Assembly (NCBI GenBank): GCA_005801485.1
Contig: SYDM01000035.1
Span: 1-6,965 of the forward strand
Length of the DNA stretch: 6,965 bases
From: Rickettsiales bacterium
GTDB lineage: Bacteria > Pseudomonadota > Alphaproteobacteria > Pelagibacterales > Pelagibacteraceae
Direction: 5' to 3'
The position numbers were made by a program, and so were the translations under genes. The notes beneath the pieces are model-generated. The model was not told the DNA's origin. It did not search any database and saw nothing but the letters and a program-made list of their open reading frames with translations. Shown here one piece after another: positions 5,276-6,965 of this stretch (its first letter is position 1; each line of letters starts with the position of its first letter).

Positions 5276-5617
5276 TTATTTGCCTGGTTTTTCTGAAAAA
5301 TATTTACTATGTTTATCTTTGATATCTTTAAATTTTTCGTGATCGATCATTGGTTCTTTTTTCTTTGTAATATTAGGCCATTTTGAAGAAAATTTCTTAT
5401 TTATTAACAACCATTTGTCTTTATCTTTTTTTTCATAGTTTGTATCTGCAACTATTGCATTAACAGGACATTCTGGTTCGCAAACTCCACAATCGATACA
5501 CTCATCAGGATTAATTACAAGCATATTTTCCCCCTCGTAAAAACAATCAACTGGACATACTTCAACACAATCAGTGAGTTTACATTTAATACATTCGTCT
5601 TTGACAATATAGGTCAT
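5276..5617 (-). CDS. fdxA: Seven-iron ferredoxin FdxA ([3Fe-4S][4Fe-4S])
   Basis: This is a small soluble electron carrier in the cytoplasm. The 113-residue protein carries the cysteine pattern of Azotobacter vinelandii ferredoxin I shifted by one: C9, C12, C17, C21, C25, C40, C43, C46 and C50. By that comparison C9, C17 and C50 hold the [3Fe-4S] cluster, and C21 with C40, C43 and C46 hold the [4Fe-4S] cluster. The remaining C-terminal half is the usual Lys-rich tail with [16 protein letters not shown]. Its redox partner is not known from the context. It lies 18 bp after the helicase gene and one base before carD, so the three are almost certainly co-transcribed. No Shine-Dalgarno motif is evident. 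Confidence 0.95.
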   Translation of the reverse strand: MTYIVKDECIKCKLTDCVEVCPVDCFYEGENMLVINPDECIDCGVCEPECPVNAIVADTNYEKKDKDKWLLINKKFSSKWPNITKKKEPMIDHEKFKDIKDKHSKYFSEKPGK

Positions 5618-5635
5618 AAAAATATTCTAATTAAA

Positions 5636-6965
5636 CTATTTAATATTTAACTCAAGTAATTTGCTAAATGGGTTACTTTTATTTTTAAATGTTATTGCTT
5701 TATCTTTATTTTTTTTATTATTTGATAAAAAATAATAAGTATCACTATCTTTTGTCTTATAGTAACTCATAAGCTTCATTAAGTTTAAAAAGTTTTCTTT
5801 TGTACAGCCTAATAAATTCATCATTTCAGCTGATATTTTAAATTTTTTATCTACTGTTGCGGCAATTATACTAATAAATAATTTTTCAAGTATATCTATA
5901 CGAACAAAATAATCTTGAAATCTCTCAAATCCACACAAAAGTAGAAATTTTTCATTAAAATTTTCATTTACTACAAAATTTAATCCAAATTTAGGAATAT
6001 TTAATTTAGGTGAAATATTATTATAAATTTTCCACAGCGTTGTTCTCAAAACTACAGCTTTTGGTTTTAGCATTTTAGGTAAAAAGACATGGTAACGTCC
6101 AATCTTAATGCCCATGCCCCAAAGTTTTTTTCTTTCTTCCTTTGAGATAAGTTTAATGATGTCATCAATTTTTTCTCTTTTTAAAACTCCATTATTCTCG
6201 TAAAGCTGATAAGCCAAGGCCCTTAGATATTGATTTTCTATTTTTATTTTTGTAAGGTTAATTAAATCACCCAATACTTCATTGATATGTGATTCTATCC
6301 AACTTTTTAAAAACTGATCTAGTTCCCTTTTTTCTTCTAAAGGCAGTGAGTCATCTGCTACTATTTCTAATTCTGGAATTAAATAATTTTCACCTTTTTT
6401 AATTTTTGCTATAGGATTATCCTGCCAAATAATTTTATTATCAAAGTTAATAGATAAATTTTTTTCTTTAATTATAGTTTTTACTCTTTTAATTAATTCT
6501 TCTTCTACACCTTTGCGTGCTGCTTTTTTTATTGATTTAAGGTCTACATCTAAATTTTTTGAAGTAAAATCTATTATAAACTGTAGTCCTTTAAGTTTAC
6601 CTAAATACTGTTTGTCGATTAGAATTTTATGACCTTCACTTACTTCTGTTTTTAAAATTATATCTTGTTTTAGTCCTCTTGCTAAAATACTAATTTTTTT
6701 ATCAATAAAACTTTTAGTAAGTTCTTCATGCAATCTGTCAGACAAAGTATCTTCAATATTTTTAGTTAATTGAATCCAATAATCCGCATTTTCAACCCAG
6801 TTTTTTTTATTAGCTACATACGACCAAGTCCTAACATTAGAAATTCTATTTGCTAAAACATCAATATTGCCATGTTGTTTTTCTAAACCAATTAATTGCA
6901 TCTTCATATAGTCATTAGGGATTCTTTTTTTTTTAAGAGATAAAAATTTAAAAACAGTTTCTACT
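5636..6965 (-). CDS. SUV3-like DEAD/DEAH helicase, C-terminal part (5' end outside window)
   Basis: The frame is open from the window edge to TAG at 5638-5636, giving the last 442 residues. ATG at 6907 is not the start: 19 more in-frame codons (VETVFKFLSLKKKRIPNDY) precede it without a stop and continue the family pattern. The segment HGNIDVLANRISNVRTWSYV followed by LSDRLHEELTKSFIDKK matches the region behind the helicase core of alphaproteobacterial helicases often annotated as SUPV3L1/SUV3-like. Later parts (KIGRYHVFLPKMLKPKA and AEMMNLLGC) fit the C-terminal accessory domain. The ATPase motifs (Walker A, DExH) lie outside the window. The likely role is ATP-driven unwinding of RNA in processing or decay; that is family inference. 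It heads the visible part of the operon with fdxA and carD. Confidence 0.82.
   Translation of the reverse strand, partial: VETVFKFLSLKKKRIPNDYMKMQLIGLEKQHGNIDVLANRISNVRTWSYVANKKNWVENADYWIQLTKNIEDTLSDRLHEELTKSFIDKKISILARGLKQDIILKTEVSEGHKILIDKQYLGKLKGLQFIIDFTSKNLDVDLKSIKKAARKGVEEELIKRVKTIIKEKNLSINFDNKIIWQDNPIAKIKKGENYLIPELEIVADDSLPLEEKRELDQFLKSWIESHINEVLGDLINLTKIKIENQYLRALAYQLYENNGVLKREKIDDIIKLISKEERKKLWGMGIKIGRYHVFLPKMLKPKAVVLRTTLWKIYNNISPKLNIPKFGLNFVVNENFNEKFLLLCGFERFQDYFVRIDILEKLFISIIAATVDKKFKISAEMMNLLGCTKENFLNLMKLMSYYKTKDSDTYYFLSNNKKNKDKAITFKNKSNPFSKLLELNIK

Noticed and set aside
6905..6907. ATG as the true start of the helicase gene
   Set aside because: The frame stays open for 19 further codons to the window edge with family-like residues, and the protein would lack its ATPase core.
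1..6965. CRISPR array, insertion sequence or toxin-antitoxin/defence system
   Set aside because: No spaced direct repeats, transposase motifs or paired small toxin-like genes were found on either strand.

Overview
The window looks like a piece of a streamlined, very AT-rich alphaproteobacterial chromosome, most likely from the SAR11 clade (Pelagibacterales). The base composition, near-absent spacers, Lys/Asn/Ile-rich proteins and the alphaproteobacterial fdxA-carD neighbourhood with a SUV3-like helicase all point that way. This assignment is inferred from style and gene content, not from a marker-gene search.

Layout. Positions 1-234 hold the C-terminal end of a phospholipase/carboxylesterase-type alpha/beta hydrolase. 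An HNH endonuclease-family gene follows (297-866, +). Its stop codon abuts, with no bases between, the stop of a convergent minus-strand operon that reads YqaA/DedA-type membrane protein (2502-1906), DsbB (1906-1415), Coq7 (1400-867). A tRNA-Leu(CAA) gene with encoded CCA lies at 2571-2657 on the plus strand, and only four bases later starts a long-chain acyl-CoA synthetase-like gene (2662-4338). An intergenic stretch of 288 bp (4339-4626) holds a terminator for that gene, two perfect A/T inverted repeats around a sigma-70-like promoter, a 17-codon very basic ORF (4522-4575) and a strong terminator shared with the opposing operon. The rest (4627-6965, minus strand) is the operon helicase (5' end outside the window), 7Fe ferredoxin FdxA, CarD.

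How the genes work together. DsbB passes electrons from periplasmic thiol oxidation to ubiquinone, and Coq7 carries out the last hydroxylation of ubiquinone synthesis, so the membrane operon has a quinone theme. CarD is an RNA-polymerase-binding regulator of stable RNA promoters, and a SUV3-like helicase acts on RNA, so the right-hand operon is information-processing with a redox protein in the middle. The acyl-CoA synthetase stands alone behind the tRNA and may be made from a tRNA-mRNA joint transcript.

The core genes are ordinary families. The most unusual parts are the tRNA/acyl-CoA synthetase junction and the palindrome-rich region with the tiny basic ORF at 4339-4626. No CRISPR array, insertion sequence, prophage or defence island is visible.
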